Of a stretch of DNA of 64,000 nucleotides, positions 1 to 8,397 are shown one piece after another. Source of the stretch: Alistipes senegalensis (GTDB lineage Bacteria; Pseudomonadota; Gammaproteobacteria; Burkholderiales; Burkholderiaceae_D); assembly GCA_023664945.1 (NCBI GenBank), contig JAMPER010000001.1:939373-1003372 (forward strand), in the 5' to 3' direction. The translations under genes were made by a program, and so were the position numbers. The notes under the pieces are model-generated. The model made no database searches. It saw only the letters and a list, made by a program, of their open reading frames with translations, and was not told where the DNA came from. Position 1 is the first letter of the stretch; each line of letters opens with the position of its first letter.

Positions 1-134
1 AGAACAGGACAATTTATTGCGCCAGGAATATGATCCTCCGCATACTCGGCAGGACTACGCACATCAATGATGATGTCATATCCGTCAAGACGCGAGAAAA
101 AGCGGTTATCCGCATCAGCGGTATCACGTGGCAT
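1..134 (-). CDS. mnmH: tRNA 2-selenouridine synthase, N-terminal fragment (cut by window edge)
   Basis: Only the first 44 codons are present; the gene runs off the left edge. The fragment has an acidic start followed by a rhodanese-type strand with IIDVRSPAEYAEDHIPGAIN, which is how MnmH (SelU) proteins begin. MnmH replaces sulfur by selenium at U34 of certain tRNAs, using selenophosphate and a rhodanese domain followed by a P-loop domain. The active-site cysteine and the P-loop lie outside the window, so a stand-alone rhodanese cannot be excluded. The ATG is at 134-132 with no strong ribosome-binding site. No selD is in view. Confidence 0.72.
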   Translation of the reverse strand, partial: MPRDTADADNRFFSRLDGYDIIIDVRSPAEYAEDHIPGAINCPV

Positions 135-370
135 AAGCAATAATCAGAAGAAAACCTGACCCGGCAAAAACAGAAACAGGCCGGCAATTTTTCGCGCCTT
201 ATACGGAACAACGCCGGAAATGGATAGCAATATAACGACAGAAAGCAAACGTGTCAAAATGCATCCGGTTCAGGCAACAGCGTTACCATCAGCTCCTGCA
301 GCCTGGAATGGAACCTTCTTCTGCCGTCAGCAATCAAACCCCATCGCTTGACTTTTTTAAACTTCCGGCA

Positions 371-415
371 TTTAATAACTATATAACTAGTTATATAGTT
401 ATATAGTTATTAAAT
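371..415. repeat. AT-rich perfect palindrome and overlapping tandem repeat upstream of the DUF2157 gene
   Basis: Bases 377-400 form a perfect 24-bp palindrome centred on ACTAGT. The right half-site is then repeated at 401-410, so the unit TATATAGT occurs in tandem. The block ends about 17 bases before the ATG at 432. It lies in the 297-bp gap between mnmH and the DUF2157 gene, which holds no gene I can support. The position and symmetry fit an operator for a dimeric regulator; an mRNA hairpin in the leader is the alternative. Confidence 0.55.
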
Positions 416-431
416 TTCATGTGAGAACAGC

Positions 432-3182
432 ATGCATTCCATCCATTTAAGGCAGGAAGCAGAACAAAAACATAACAAGCCACACATCCCTTTTACTCCA
501 GGGTTGGCCTGGGAATGGTTTAGCCAATTGATTCTGGCCTATGCCGGTGTACTTTTCTTTCTGGCAGGTGTTATCTGTTTTTTTGCCTACAACTGGCATA
601 GTTTATTGCCTTTTGTAAAATTCAGCCTTATTGCGGCAGCCCTGCTTATTTCAGCTGTTTTTTCCCTGTTCCGGGATTCCCGTCCGGCAAGCGGCAAACT
701 GTGGCTGCTGGCCTGCTGCATCCTTGGCGGCATATTGATGGCAGTATACGGGCAGGTTTACCAAACAGGTGCCAACGCATGGATACTTTTCCGTTCCTGG
801 GCCATTTTCCTCATCCCTCTTGTTCTGATAAGCCGCCAAACAGCATTATGGTTCATGCTTTGGCTCGTTTCATCGTTATCAGGCATACTGTATCTGGGAG
901 AATACGCTGCTGCCTTCCATAACAACGCGCTGACAAACAACCTGATTTTTTACCAGTGTCTGGCCCAAACTGCTTTTTTTGTACTGTGGGAAACAGCATC
1001 GCACTTCTTTTCCGGCCAGCGCTGTGCCTTCTTGAAACCACGATGGATGCCGCGCATCCTGGGCTTTTCCTTGCTTTCCTTCCTGACTTTCTACCTTGCC
1101 CTGCATATCCAGACAATAAGGCAACCGCCTTTCATTTATTTTGCCCTTCTTTACCTGGCCTTAATCACAGGAATACTCTTCTATTACCGGCAACAGCGTA
1201 CGGACCTTTTCATGACTGCTGCCACATTTTTCAGCCTCATCGTACTGGCACTTGTCTGGATTACCTATGCACTGGCAGATGAAATCATCCTTTTCTTTTG
1301 CCTCACAGCTTGCCTGATTGCCGGTTCCGCCCTCTCAGGGAAATACCTGGTCGTTCACCACAGACAATGGCACACTTTGAAGCATCCCTGCGAAAAAACG
1401 GAAAAAGTACCATCAACAAAACCTGAACAACCTGAAAAACCGGAATTCTTCACAATCTTTTCCCTGCATGAACTGCGTTTTACTTTGAAAAACAGACTGA
1501 TCAATTCCTTCCCTGCAAAAAATATCCCCGATAAAAACAGAGATAGAAAAAACAACTTGCCATGGCAGGCCCGCCTGCTAATAGGCTCCTGTGCCTGGAT
1601 CGCCGTACCCTGCCTGACAGGGTTTACCATCTTACTGTTTCCCAACATTGAAAAACAGGAATATCTCCTCATCTTTCTGCTATTACTTGGCGCTGGAATA
1701 GCGCTGACTTACTGTTCCGGCATTTTTCTGAACCAGACCGCACTATGCCTTTGCCTGACAGGCGCCTGCACAGCTTCCCTTCTGGCCGGCATGGAAACAG
1801 GAAATAAAGAATGGGCCATCCTGCCGGCTGTTGTCATCCTGGCTGCCAGTGCTTTTCCCGCCAAAAACCATACTTATCGCTTTCTGGCGGCAACCCTGGC
1901 CATAGCTCTCTTCCTTTTACAGGTCAACATCTTTTTCAATACAGTCGGCCGCTACGTCCCCTGCACTGAAACCATACCGAGCCATCTGGCTTGTTGGGCA
2001 ATAACGGCAATATGCCCCCTGTTTTATGTTGCCTGCGGCATCAAACTTGCCTCCTTCTGGCGTCATACTGTCATCAGTAAAAAATGGAAATGGCGGCAAC
2101 AGCCGCTCATTGCAGCACTTTTTGCAGCCCCGTTGCTTATTGGTCTGCTATTCATGCTGTTTTCAACTTTTACACCGGCCGCTTTCTCCAAGGGAATCGG
2201 CCTTTCAGGCACATCCATTCACCTGGCAGGCATAGGAGCAATTGCCGGACTGGGATATCTGATTTTGCAGGTTCCCCAAATACCCAAAAAGAACCTGCCG
2301 GTACAATTTGCCATCATTCTGCCTTGCCTTCTTCTGGCAGTTATCTCATGGTACCTGCCCTGGCTCGGCATCGGGCTGCTGCTTCTTGCACTGGCCTACC
2401 AGGCCGAATCGCCTGCCCTTTCCATCGTAGCCCTCCTTTTTATGGCTGGCTGCACCGTACTGGAATACTATACCCTTTCCACAACGCTTTTACTGAAATC
2501 CTTTTCACTGTGCGGTATCGGCCTGCTCCTGCTCGCCGGGGCAACAGGCCTGCATTGGTACAAAACCCTAATCCATAAAGAACAACCCTTGTCAACTGCC
2601 AGGCTGCCAAAAAACTCACCGAAAAACCACATTGCCTCCCAAAATATCACCTTGCCGCCACTAAGCCGCTTTTCCCAGGCACTGCCTATCCTGTGGATAG
2701 GGATATTTCTTGCTTTTTTCTCTTTTTCAGTCCATCAGAAAGAAACACTGCTGGCAAATGGGCAACATGTGATCTTAGCCATGCGCCCGCTTGATCCCCG
2801 CTCCCTGATGCAGGGAGATTACATGACGCTGTCTTTTGACATAGAAAATGCTATTAACCGGAAACGATATGCCCAACCAGAGGAAAACCCCTCCCTACAT
2901 CATACAGAAGGAACCGTCATCGCCGCGCCAGACAAAAACGGCGTCTTCCATTTTGTCCGGTTCGATAACGGCAATCCTTTGCAAAAACAGGAAATCAGGC
3001 TGATTTACCGCCTGAAAAAAAAGGGAGCGCAAATTGGCCCTGGTTCTTTCTTCTTTCAGGAAGGCCAGGGAAAAGTATTTGAAAACGCCCGGTTTGCCGA
3101 ATTAAGAGTAAATGAAGCAGGAGAAACTCTCCTTGCCTGTCTGCTGGATGAAAACCGGAACTGCATCCATCCTGAATCCTGA
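432..3182 (+). CDS. DUF2157 / DUF4401 / GDYXXLXY fusion membrane protein
   Basis: This is a 916-residue polytopic inner-membrane protein of unknown function. The N-terminal part (about residues 25-320) is a run of hydrophobic helices of the DUF2157 type, including TFTPG-like LAWEWFSQLILAYAG. A polar Lys/Glu-rich linker follows (about 310-380), then a second helical block of the DUF4401 type. The last 170 residues have one membrane helix and the signature MQGDYMTLSF, which defines the GDYXXLXY family. In many bacteria these domains sit in two adjacent genes; here they are one reading frame. It stands alone and converges on the metal ATPase gene with a 15-bp gap. The function is not known for this family. 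The ATG at 432 follows an AT-rich palindrome. Confidence 0.85.
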   Translation: MHSIHLRQEAEQKHNKPHIPFTPGLAWEWFSQLILAYAGVLFFLAGVICFFAYNWHSLLPFVKFSLIAAALLISAVFSLFRDSRPASGKLWLLACCILGGILMAVYGQVYQTGANAWILFRSWAIFLIPLVLISRQTALWFMLWLVSSLSGILYLGEYAAAFHNNALTNNLIFYQCLAQTAFFVLWETASHFFSGQRCAFLKPRWMPRILGFSLLSFLTFYLALHIQTIRQPPFIYFALLYLALITGILFYYRQQRTDLFMTAATFFSLIVLALVWITYALADEIILFFCLTACLIAGSALSGKYLVVHHRQWHTLKHPCEKTEKVPSTKPEQPEKPEFFTIFSLHELRFTLKNRLINSFPAKNIPDKNRDRKNNLPWQARLLIGSCAWIAVPCLTGFTILLFPNIEKQEYLLIFLLLLGAGIALTYCSGIFLNQTALCLCLTGACTASLLAGMETGNKEWAILPAVVILAASAFPAKNHTYRFLAATLAIALFLLQVNIFFNTVGRYVPCTETIPSHLACWAITAICPLFYVACGIKLASFWRHTVISKKWKWRQQPLIAALFAAPLLIGLLFMLFSTFTPAAFSKGIGLSGTSIHLAGIGAIAGLGYLILQVPQIPKKNLPVQFAIILPCLLLAVISWYLPWLGIGLLLLALAYQAESPALSIVALLFMAGCTVLEYYTLSTTLLLKSFSLCGIGLLLLAGATGLHWYKTLIHKEQPLSTARLPKNSPKNHIASQNITLPPLSRFSQALPILWIGIFLAFFSFSVHQKETLLANGQHVILAMRPLDPRSLMQGDYMTLSFDIENAINRKRYAQPEENPSLHHTEGTVIAAPDKNGVFHFVRFDNGNPLQKQEIRLIYRLKKKGAQIGPGSFFFQEGQGKVFENARFAELRVNEAGETLLACLLDENRNCIHPES

Positions 3183-3197
3183 CTGCCGCGGCCGGCT

Positions 3198-5474
3198 TTA
3201 TAAAGGTAAAAACCGGCTTTTCCAACGCAAAAGCCGCAGGCCATTTGCAACAACCAGAAGCGTTGCGCCCACATCCGCAAAAACAGCCATCCACATGCCG
3301 GCATATCCGGTTAGCGCCATCACAAAAAAGGCCAGCTTGATACCCAGCGCAAATCCGATATTCTGTTTGAGCAGACCAAAAGTTTGCCGTGAAAGGCAAA
3401 CCAGGTCAGCAACCCGCCTGAGATCATCGTTCATGATAATCACATCGGCAGTTTCCATGGCAATATCCGTCCCTGCTCCGCCCATGGCAATCCCCATATC
3501 GGCGGCAGCCAGCGCAGGCGCATCATTGATGCCATCTCCTACCATGGCAACCTGCCCATATCCCTTTTTCAGTGCTGCCACTTCCTCAAGCTTGTCCCCT
3601 GGAAGCAATTCTCCCCTGAAATGGCTTATACCCGCCTCTACAGCAATGGATTGAGCCGTCTGGATATTATCCCCCGTCAGCATAACCGGCGTTATCCCCT
3701 GCAAAACCAGCTCTTCCACAGCAGTCCGGCTACTGGCCCGAATAACATCTGCCACAGCAAAAAGCGCCAGAATACCGGCATCCGATGCCATCACCGTAAC
3801 CGTATGACCTTCCGCCTCATGCTGGCCAAGAAAAGCATCTGCCTGAGGCATACCGGAAACCATTTCCCGAATCCATCGGATATTGCCCAACCGCAACCTG
3901 ACTCCTTCCACCTCGGCCTCAATTCCTTTGCCCGGCAATTCTCTGTATTGCCTGACCTCGCCTGGTAACTTCACCCCTGAAGTTTCCTCAAAAACAGCCT
4001 GGGAAACAGGATGCCTGGAAGAAGCTGACAAAGCAGCCGCCCAATGCAGGATGCGCTGCTGATCCGCTCCTTTTCCAGTTACTTCCACAGCAACGACTCG
4101 GGGCTTTCCCTGTGTAATGGTTCCGGTTTTGTCAAATGCCACTGCCTTAAGCTTGCGCGCTTCTTCCAGATAAATGCCCCCCTTGATCAAAATCCCGTTT
4201 CTGGCCGCTGCGGCCAAACCGCTGACAACTGTTAAGGGCGTAGCAATAACCAGCGCACAAGGGCAGGCAATAACCAAAATCACAAGCGCCCGGTATATGG
4301 CATCAATCCATGTCCAGCCGCCCAGCAATGGCATGAGAAATGCAACGGCAACTGCCACAGCAAAAACCGACGGCGTATAAACAGCCGCGAAACGGTCAAC
4401 AAACCGCTGGATAGGCGCGCGAACTTCCTGAGCGCCTTCAACCATGGCAATAATACGGGCCAGCATCGTATCCTGTGCCAACGCCGTCACTTCCAGCTCC
4501 AACACACCGGATTCATTGATACTGCCGGCATATACAGTATCACCCGGACGGCAGTTTACAGGGATACTCTCGCCGGTAATCGCCATCTGGTTGATGGTAC
4601 TGAAACCGGAAACCACCTTGCCATCCAACGGGATACGTTCTCCCGGCCGAATACGGATAATTTCTCCCGGAATAATGTCACGCACGCTTTTTTCTTCCCA
4701 GCTGCCGTCAGAAAGCCGCTTTTCTGCTGTTGCCGGCGTCAAATTCAAAAGCCGGCTGACTGCATGGCGCGCCCGATCAACAGAATGCGCCTCAATCAGT
4801 TCGGCAATGGCATATAACACCATCACCATCGCGGCTTCCGCCCATTGCCCGATAAGGCAGGAACCGGTCACGGCAACCGCCATCAGGGCATTGATGTTAA
4901 GACGGCCATGCAGCAATGCCCGCACACCGTTGACATACACTTGTACGCCAGCAAGCCAGATAGCCAAAACAGCCATGCCCAGCGTCAAAAGAGAAAAGAG
5001 AAAATTGTCCGGTGCGATAACATGAATAATTTCAACCCCCAATGCCACCGCCAGCGCTATCCCCAGTCTCCGGTAATTGCCCAAAGGCGCAGGCTCATGC
5101 GCCTTTTCATCCTCTGCCGGACGGATACTGCTGGGGGAATAGCCTGCCCTTCCTATAGCAGCATACGCCTTTTCCTTTGCTTCTTTTGTGGCATCAATCG
5201 TCAGCAAACGGGCAGCCAGCTGAAAAGAAAGTGAACGAATGCCGGAGATATCTTTCAGCGCATTGCGAATTTCCTTTTCCTCTACCGGACAATCCATATT
5301 GGGAATTTCCCAAACCTCGGCCTGGCTGGAAAACGTCATGGGTAAAGCAGAAACAACCGGTTCCTTTGCCACATCACAACAACCTTGCCCGCAAACTGGC
5401 AGATGTTCCTGGAGGTCATCGTGATGATGATGGTGGTGGTTATGATCACATGGCTCATGCTGTTCGCACTTCAT
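3198..5474 (-). CDS. heavy-metal (Cd/Zn/Pb) translocating P-type ATPase
   Basis: This inner-membrane P1B-type ATPase of 758 residues exports divalent soft metals. The N-terminus has a run of seven histidines (about residues 12-18) and a GCC pair, then an HMA domain with PNMDCPVEE, the single-Cys plus Glu form typical of Zn/Cd/Pb pumps. The transport signature ACPCALVIATP, the phosphorylation site DKTGTIT and the hinge GDGINDAPALAAADMGIAMG are all present. I chose the ATG at 5474, nine bases after AAGGA, over an in-frame TTG six codons earlier. It is transcribed divergently from a MerR-type regulator across a MerR-type promoter, which supports metal induction. Which metal dominates cannot be read from the sequence; ZntA or CadA are the closest names. 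Confidence 0.93.
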   Translation of the reverse strand: MKCEQHEPCDHNHHHHHHDDLQEHLPVCGQGCCDVAKEPVVSALPMTFSSQAEVWEIPNMDCPVEEKEIRNALKDISGIRSLSFQLAARLLTIDATKEAKEKAYAAIGRAGYSPSSIRPAEDEKAHEPAPLGNYRRLGIALAVALGVEIIHVIAPDNFLFSLLTLGMAVLAIWLAGVQVYVNGVRALLHGRLNINALMAVAVTGSCLIGQWAEAAMVMVLYAIAELIEAHSVDRARHAVSRLLNLTPATAEKRLSDGSWEEKSVRDIIPGEIIRIRPGERIPLDGKVVSGFSTINQMAITGESIPVNCRPGDTVYAGSINESGVLELEVTALAQDTMLARIIAMVEGAQEVRAPIQRFVDRFAAVYTPSVFAVAVAVAFLMPLLGGWTWIDAIYRALVILVIACPCALVIATPLTVVSGLAAAARNGILIKGGIYLEEARKLKAVAFDKTGTITQGKPRVVAVEVTGKGADQQRILHWAAALSASSRHPVSQAVFEETSGVKLPGEVRQYRELPGKGIEAEVEGVRLRLGNIRWIREMVSGMPQADAFLGQHEAEGHTVTVMASDAGILALFAVADVIRASSRTAVEELVLQGITPVMLTGDNIQTAQSIAVEAGISHFRGELLPGDKLEEVAALKKGYGQVAMVGDGINDAPALAAADMGIAMGGAGTDIAMETADVIIMNDDLRRVADLVCLSRQTFGLLKQNIGFALGIKLAFFVMALTGYAGMWMAVFADVGATLLVVANGLRLLRWKSRFLPL

Positions 5475-5506
5475 ATTCCTGATTCCTTTCAAACTCTTTC
5501 AGGAAT

Positions 5507-5537
5507 ATTAGAAACCCTGTAGCCGCTATAGAGTCAA
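5507..5537 (-). promoter_or_regulatory. MerR-type metal-inducible promoter and operator of the ATPase gene
   Basis: On the minus strand the -35 box TTGACT (5537-5532) and the -10 box TCTAAT (5512-5507) are 19 bp apart, the over-long spacer that MerR-family activators correct by twisting DNA. The spacer carries the dyad ACCCTGTAGCCGCTATAGAGT at 5514-5534 (written on the plus strand, here split as ACCCTGTAGCC and GCTATAGAGT), of the form seen at ZntR, CadR and PbrR promoters. The regulator gene is immediately divergent at 5586. Confidence 0.85.
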
Positions 5538-5585
5538 GGAGGGTACAATAAACAAACAAAAGTTGAAATAAAAGGGATAACAGCC

Positions 5586-6095
5586 ATGAAAATCGGCGAA
5601 CTGGCACAGGCAACCGGCACACAGGTAGAAACAATACGCTATTACGAGCGGGAAGGCCTCCTGCCTGAAAGCCGCCGCACAAACAGCAATTACCGGATAT
5701 ACAGCAAACAGCACATGGAACGTCTGCTCTTTATCCGGCGTTGCCGGACACTGGACATGACGCTCAACGAAATCCGGGCACTTTTGCGTTTTAATGATGC
5801 AGAAGAAGACAATTGCCATGAAGTCAACGCCCTTTTGGATGAACATATTAGTCATGTGGCTGGCCGTATCCGGGAACTGAGAAAACTTGAAAAACAGCTT
5901 CGGGACTTGCGCAAATATTGCCGTTGCAGGGAAATGATCCGGCAATCCGGCCAGGCTCACGATGGCAATATGCCCTGCCTGTGCAAGGCTGGCGCTCCCC
6001 ATTGCGGCATCCTGACCGAACTCTTCCGGATTCCGACCGATGAAATTCCGAAACAGGAAGCACACAACCATGTACCCGGTTCTCACATCCGGTAA
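5586..6095 (+). CDS. MerR-family metal-responsive activator (CadR/PbrR type)
   Basis: This 169-residue regulator has an N-terminal winged helix starting MKIGELAQATGTQVETIRYY, then a long dimerisation helix. The metal-binding cysteine positions of the CadR/PbrR group are present: C77 in the NCHEV motif, and C112 with C114 in YCRCRE. Further cysteines at 131, 133 and 140 and a His-rich end add possible metal ligands, as in CadR. It probably activates the divergent ATPase gene through the dyad at 5514-5534 when Cd, Pb or Zn is bound. The start is supported by an AAGGGA site nine bases upstream of the ATG. Zn-specific ZntR usually has a shorter tail, so I favour Cd/Pb response, as inference. Confidence 0.9.
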   Translation: MKIGELAQATGTQVETIRYYEREGLLPESRRTNSNYRIYSKQHMERLLFIRRCRTLDMTLNEIRALLRFNDAEEDNCHEVNALLDEHISHVAGRIRELRKLEKQLRDLRKYCRCREMIRQSGQAHDGNMPCLCKAGAPHCGILTELFRIPTDEIPKQEAHNHVPGSHIR

Positions 6096-6120
6096 AACCC
6101 TTTCCGGCAAAAATAAAATC

Positions 6121-6152
6121 GCCTGTTGCGCAAGAACAGGCCGGCATCTTTT
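6121..6152 (+). terminator. possible terminator after the MerR regulator
   Basis: GCCTGTT (6121-6127) pairs with AACAGGC (6135-6141) across a 7-base loop, and a CTTTTGT tract follows a few bases later. The stem is short and the T tract is displaced, so this is only a possible factor-independent terminator between the regulator and hpnD. Confidence 0.35.
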
Positions 6153-6215
6153 GTCCCGAACTGTTTTTGCGCGATAATCGCAAAACATTCCAGTTTGTTA
6201 CATGTGCCGCTCTTC

Positions 6216-7049
6216 ATGTCTCCCGACGAGTATTGCCAGAAAAAAGCAGCGGAAAGCGCTTCCAGCTTTTACAACAGTTTCCGCTTCCTTGCACCGCAAC
6301 GCCGACGCGCTATCACAGCCCTGTATGCCTATTGCCGCGAAGTAGACGATGCCGTAGATGAATGCCCGGATCCGGGACTGGCCCGTGAAAAACTGGCAGT
6401 ATGGCGGAAAGAAATTCATGCCATGCTGAAAGGAAATCCTTCCCACCCTGTTGCCCGCGCATTGTATCCTCACCTGGCATCTTATAACTTGCAAGGAGAA
6501 TATTTCCACGCATTGATAGACGGTATGCAGATGGATCTAAACCAGATATGTTATCCTGATTTTAATGCGCTTTCATCCTATTGCTGGCATGTTGCCGGTA
6601 CCGTAGGCATCCTGGCAGCCCGCATTTTCGGTGCAACGCAACCCCAAACCATACAGTATGCAGAAAAACTGGGGCTGGCTTTCCAATTGACCAATATTAT
6701 CCGTGATGTGGGAGAAGACATCCGGCGAGGCAGAATCTACCTGCCGGAGAATGAAATGACCCGTTTTGGCCTTTCCCGTAATGATCTGATAAACCTGCGC
6801 CATACGGATAATTTTTCCGCCTGCATGGCTTCCATGGCAAAACATGCCCATGCGGCCTATCACGAAGCCTTTTCCCTGCTTCCCGAAGCAGACCGGAAAA
6901 ACCAGAAACCAGGCCTGATCATGGCAGAAATCTATAGGACATTGTTAATCAAAATCGAGACTAACGGTTTTAAGGTATTACACTGCCGCATCTCGCTTTC
7001 TCCGTTTCACAAGCTCTGGCTGGCCTGGAAAGCCTATGTCCGGTACTGA
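6216..7049 (+). CDS. hpnD: presqualene diphosphate synthase HpnD
   Basis: This 277-residue protein is of the squalene/phytoene synthase family and would condense two farnesyl diphosphates into presqualene diphosphate. It has the first Asp-rich metal-binding motif in YAYCREVDDAVDE (about residue 45) and the second in LTNIIRDVGEDIRRGRIYLP (about 160), with the RRRAI arginine run near residue 30. I chose the ATG at 6216 because MSPDEYCQKKA is the usual start of HpnD; the frame is open further upstream. No good ribosome-binding site precedes it. hpnE follows with a 14-bp overlap, so the two are probably one operon. The usual third gene, hpnC, and squalene-hopene cyclase are not next to it. Confidence 0.88.
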   Translation: MSPDEYCQKKAAESASSFYNSFRFLAPQRRRAITALYAYCREVDDAVDECPDPGLAREKLAVWRKEIHAMLKGNPSHPVARALYPHLASYNLQGEYFHALIDGMQMDLNQICYPDFNALSSYCWHVAGTVGILAARIFGATQPQTIQYAEKLGLAFQLTNIIRDVGEDIRRGRIYLPENEMTRFGLSRNDLINLRHTDNFSACMASMAKHAHAAYHEAFSLLPEADRKNQKPGLIMAEIYRTLLIKIETNGFKVLHCRISLSPFHKLWLAWKAYVRY

Positions 7050-8397
7050 GAAAAAAACAGTTGCCATTATTGGTGCCGGCTGGGCAGGCTGCGCCGCGGC
7101 CGTAGAACTGGCTGATGCCGGCATGGCCGTTTCCCTGTTTGACGCCTCTCATGTTCCCGGCGGCCGGGCACGACGCATCACCATAGACGGCAAAAGCCTG
7201 GACAATGGCCAGCATATTCTGCTCGGTGCCTACAAGACATCTTTCTCCATAATGAAAAAAGTGGGGGTCAACACACATACCGCTTTCCTCCGCCTGCCCT
7301 TGCAGATACGCTATCCCCCACAGACAAAAAACCTGTCGTTTGTTACCGCTGGCCTGCCTGCTCCGCTGCATCTGATTTGGGCGCTCTTCCGTGCAAAAGG
7401 GCTAAAAACAGCAGACAGGATAGCCCTGGCCCGTTTTATGTCCACCGCCCGCTGGATAGGTTGGAAACTGAATGAAGATTGCCCGGTTACCACTCTCCTG
7501 AAGCGCCTTGGGCAAACAGCACGACTCTATTCCCTGCTGTGGCGGCCTCTCTGTGTCGCGGCATTAAATACACCGCCTGAACAAGCCTCCGCACAAATCT
7601 TTCTGAACATTCTGCATGACAGCATTGGCAAAGGCCGGAAAGCCTCAGACATGCTGATACCCAAACAGGACCTTTCCTCCCTTTTTCCGGAAAAAGCCGT
7701 AGCCTTTATCCGCCAACGCGGCGGTGTCTTTATTGGAGGAAACACCATCCGTTCCCTCAACAAAACAGAGTGCGGCTGGCGGGTAGCCGGCCAACCTTTT
7801 GATGCGGTTGTTATCGCCACGCCTGCTCCGGCAGCTGCGGCCCTGATCAAACGGCAGAAAGAAACCACCCTTTTCGATTCCCTTGACTTTGAACCTATCC
7901 ACACCTGCTATTTTGGCTATTCTCCGGCTGTTCGCCTTCCTTTTCCCTTCTACGCCCTGAAAGAGGATGCAACACTGGAACACCGGGGGCAATTTGTTTT
8001 CGACCGGAGCTGGCTCAATCCCGGGTGGGCAGGCATACTGGCTGTCGTTATCAGTACCTCTTCTTCACTTGAAGGCATCATACGCAAAGATCTTGAAACA
8101 ACTACAGCCCGTCAGTTGGCTGCCGCTTTTAATCAGCCGCTTTTGGCTTCTCCGCAATGGAGCCGAACCATTTCGGAACGGCAAGCCACCTTTGCCTGCC
8201 GCCCGGCACTGATTCGCCCCAATACATCAAGCGGCATACCTAGTTTGGTTTTTGCCGGTGATTACCTCTATTCAGGCTATCCAGGTACACTGGAATCTGC
8301 CGTAAGAAGCGGCATCCAGGCTGCATCCTGCCTTTTAGGCAAACCCGGCATAGTACTTCCCTATTCTGCCCAGTCTTCCTGTCAGGCCAGCTCATGA
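7036..8397 (+). CDS. hpnE: hydroxysqualene dehydroxylase HpnE
   Basis: This FAD-dependent amine-oxidase-like protein of 453 residues starts with the dinucleotide-binding motif AIIGAGWAGCAAAVELADAG and then the PGGRARR arginine segment. The C-terminal FAD site is seen in LVFAGDYLYSGYPGTLESAV. The family reduces hydroxysqualene to squalene, the last step of the HpnCDE route from farnesyl diphosphate. It overlaps hpnD by 14 bp, which suggests translational coupling. Its 3' end overlaps the convergent radA gene by 16 bp. A phytoene desaturase-like role is the alternative, but the hpnD neighbour argues for HpnE. Confidence 0.88.
   Translation: MSGTEKKTVAIIGAGWAGCAAAVELADAGMAVSLFDASHVPGGRARRITIDGKSLDNGQHILLGAYKTSFSIMKKVGVNTHTAFLRLPLQIRYPPQTKNLSFVTAGLPAPLHLIWALFRAKGLKTADRIALARFMSTARWIGWKLNEDCPVTTLLKRLGQTARLYSLLWRPLCVAALNTPPEQASAQIFLNILHDSIGKGRKASDMLIPKQDLSSLFPEKAVAFIRQRGGVFIGGNTIRSLNKTECGWRVAGQPFDAVVIATPAPAAAALIKRQKETTLFDSLDFEPIHTCYFGYSPAVRLPFPFYALKEDATLEHRGQFVFDRSWLNPGWAGILAVVISTSSSLEGIIRKDLETTTARQLAAAFNQPLLASPQWSRTISERQATFACRPALIRPNTSSGIPSLVFAGDYLYSGYPGTLESAVRSGIQAASCLLGKPGIVLPYSAQSSCQASS

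Noticed and set aside
4444-5025. A 193-codon plus-strand frame opposite the metal ATPase
   Set aside because: It is an antisense shadow of the well-supported ATPase gene.
5415-5455. Tandem ATG/GTG-type repeat
   Set aside because: It is the coding sequence of the His run at the ATPase N-terminus and not a separate repeat element.
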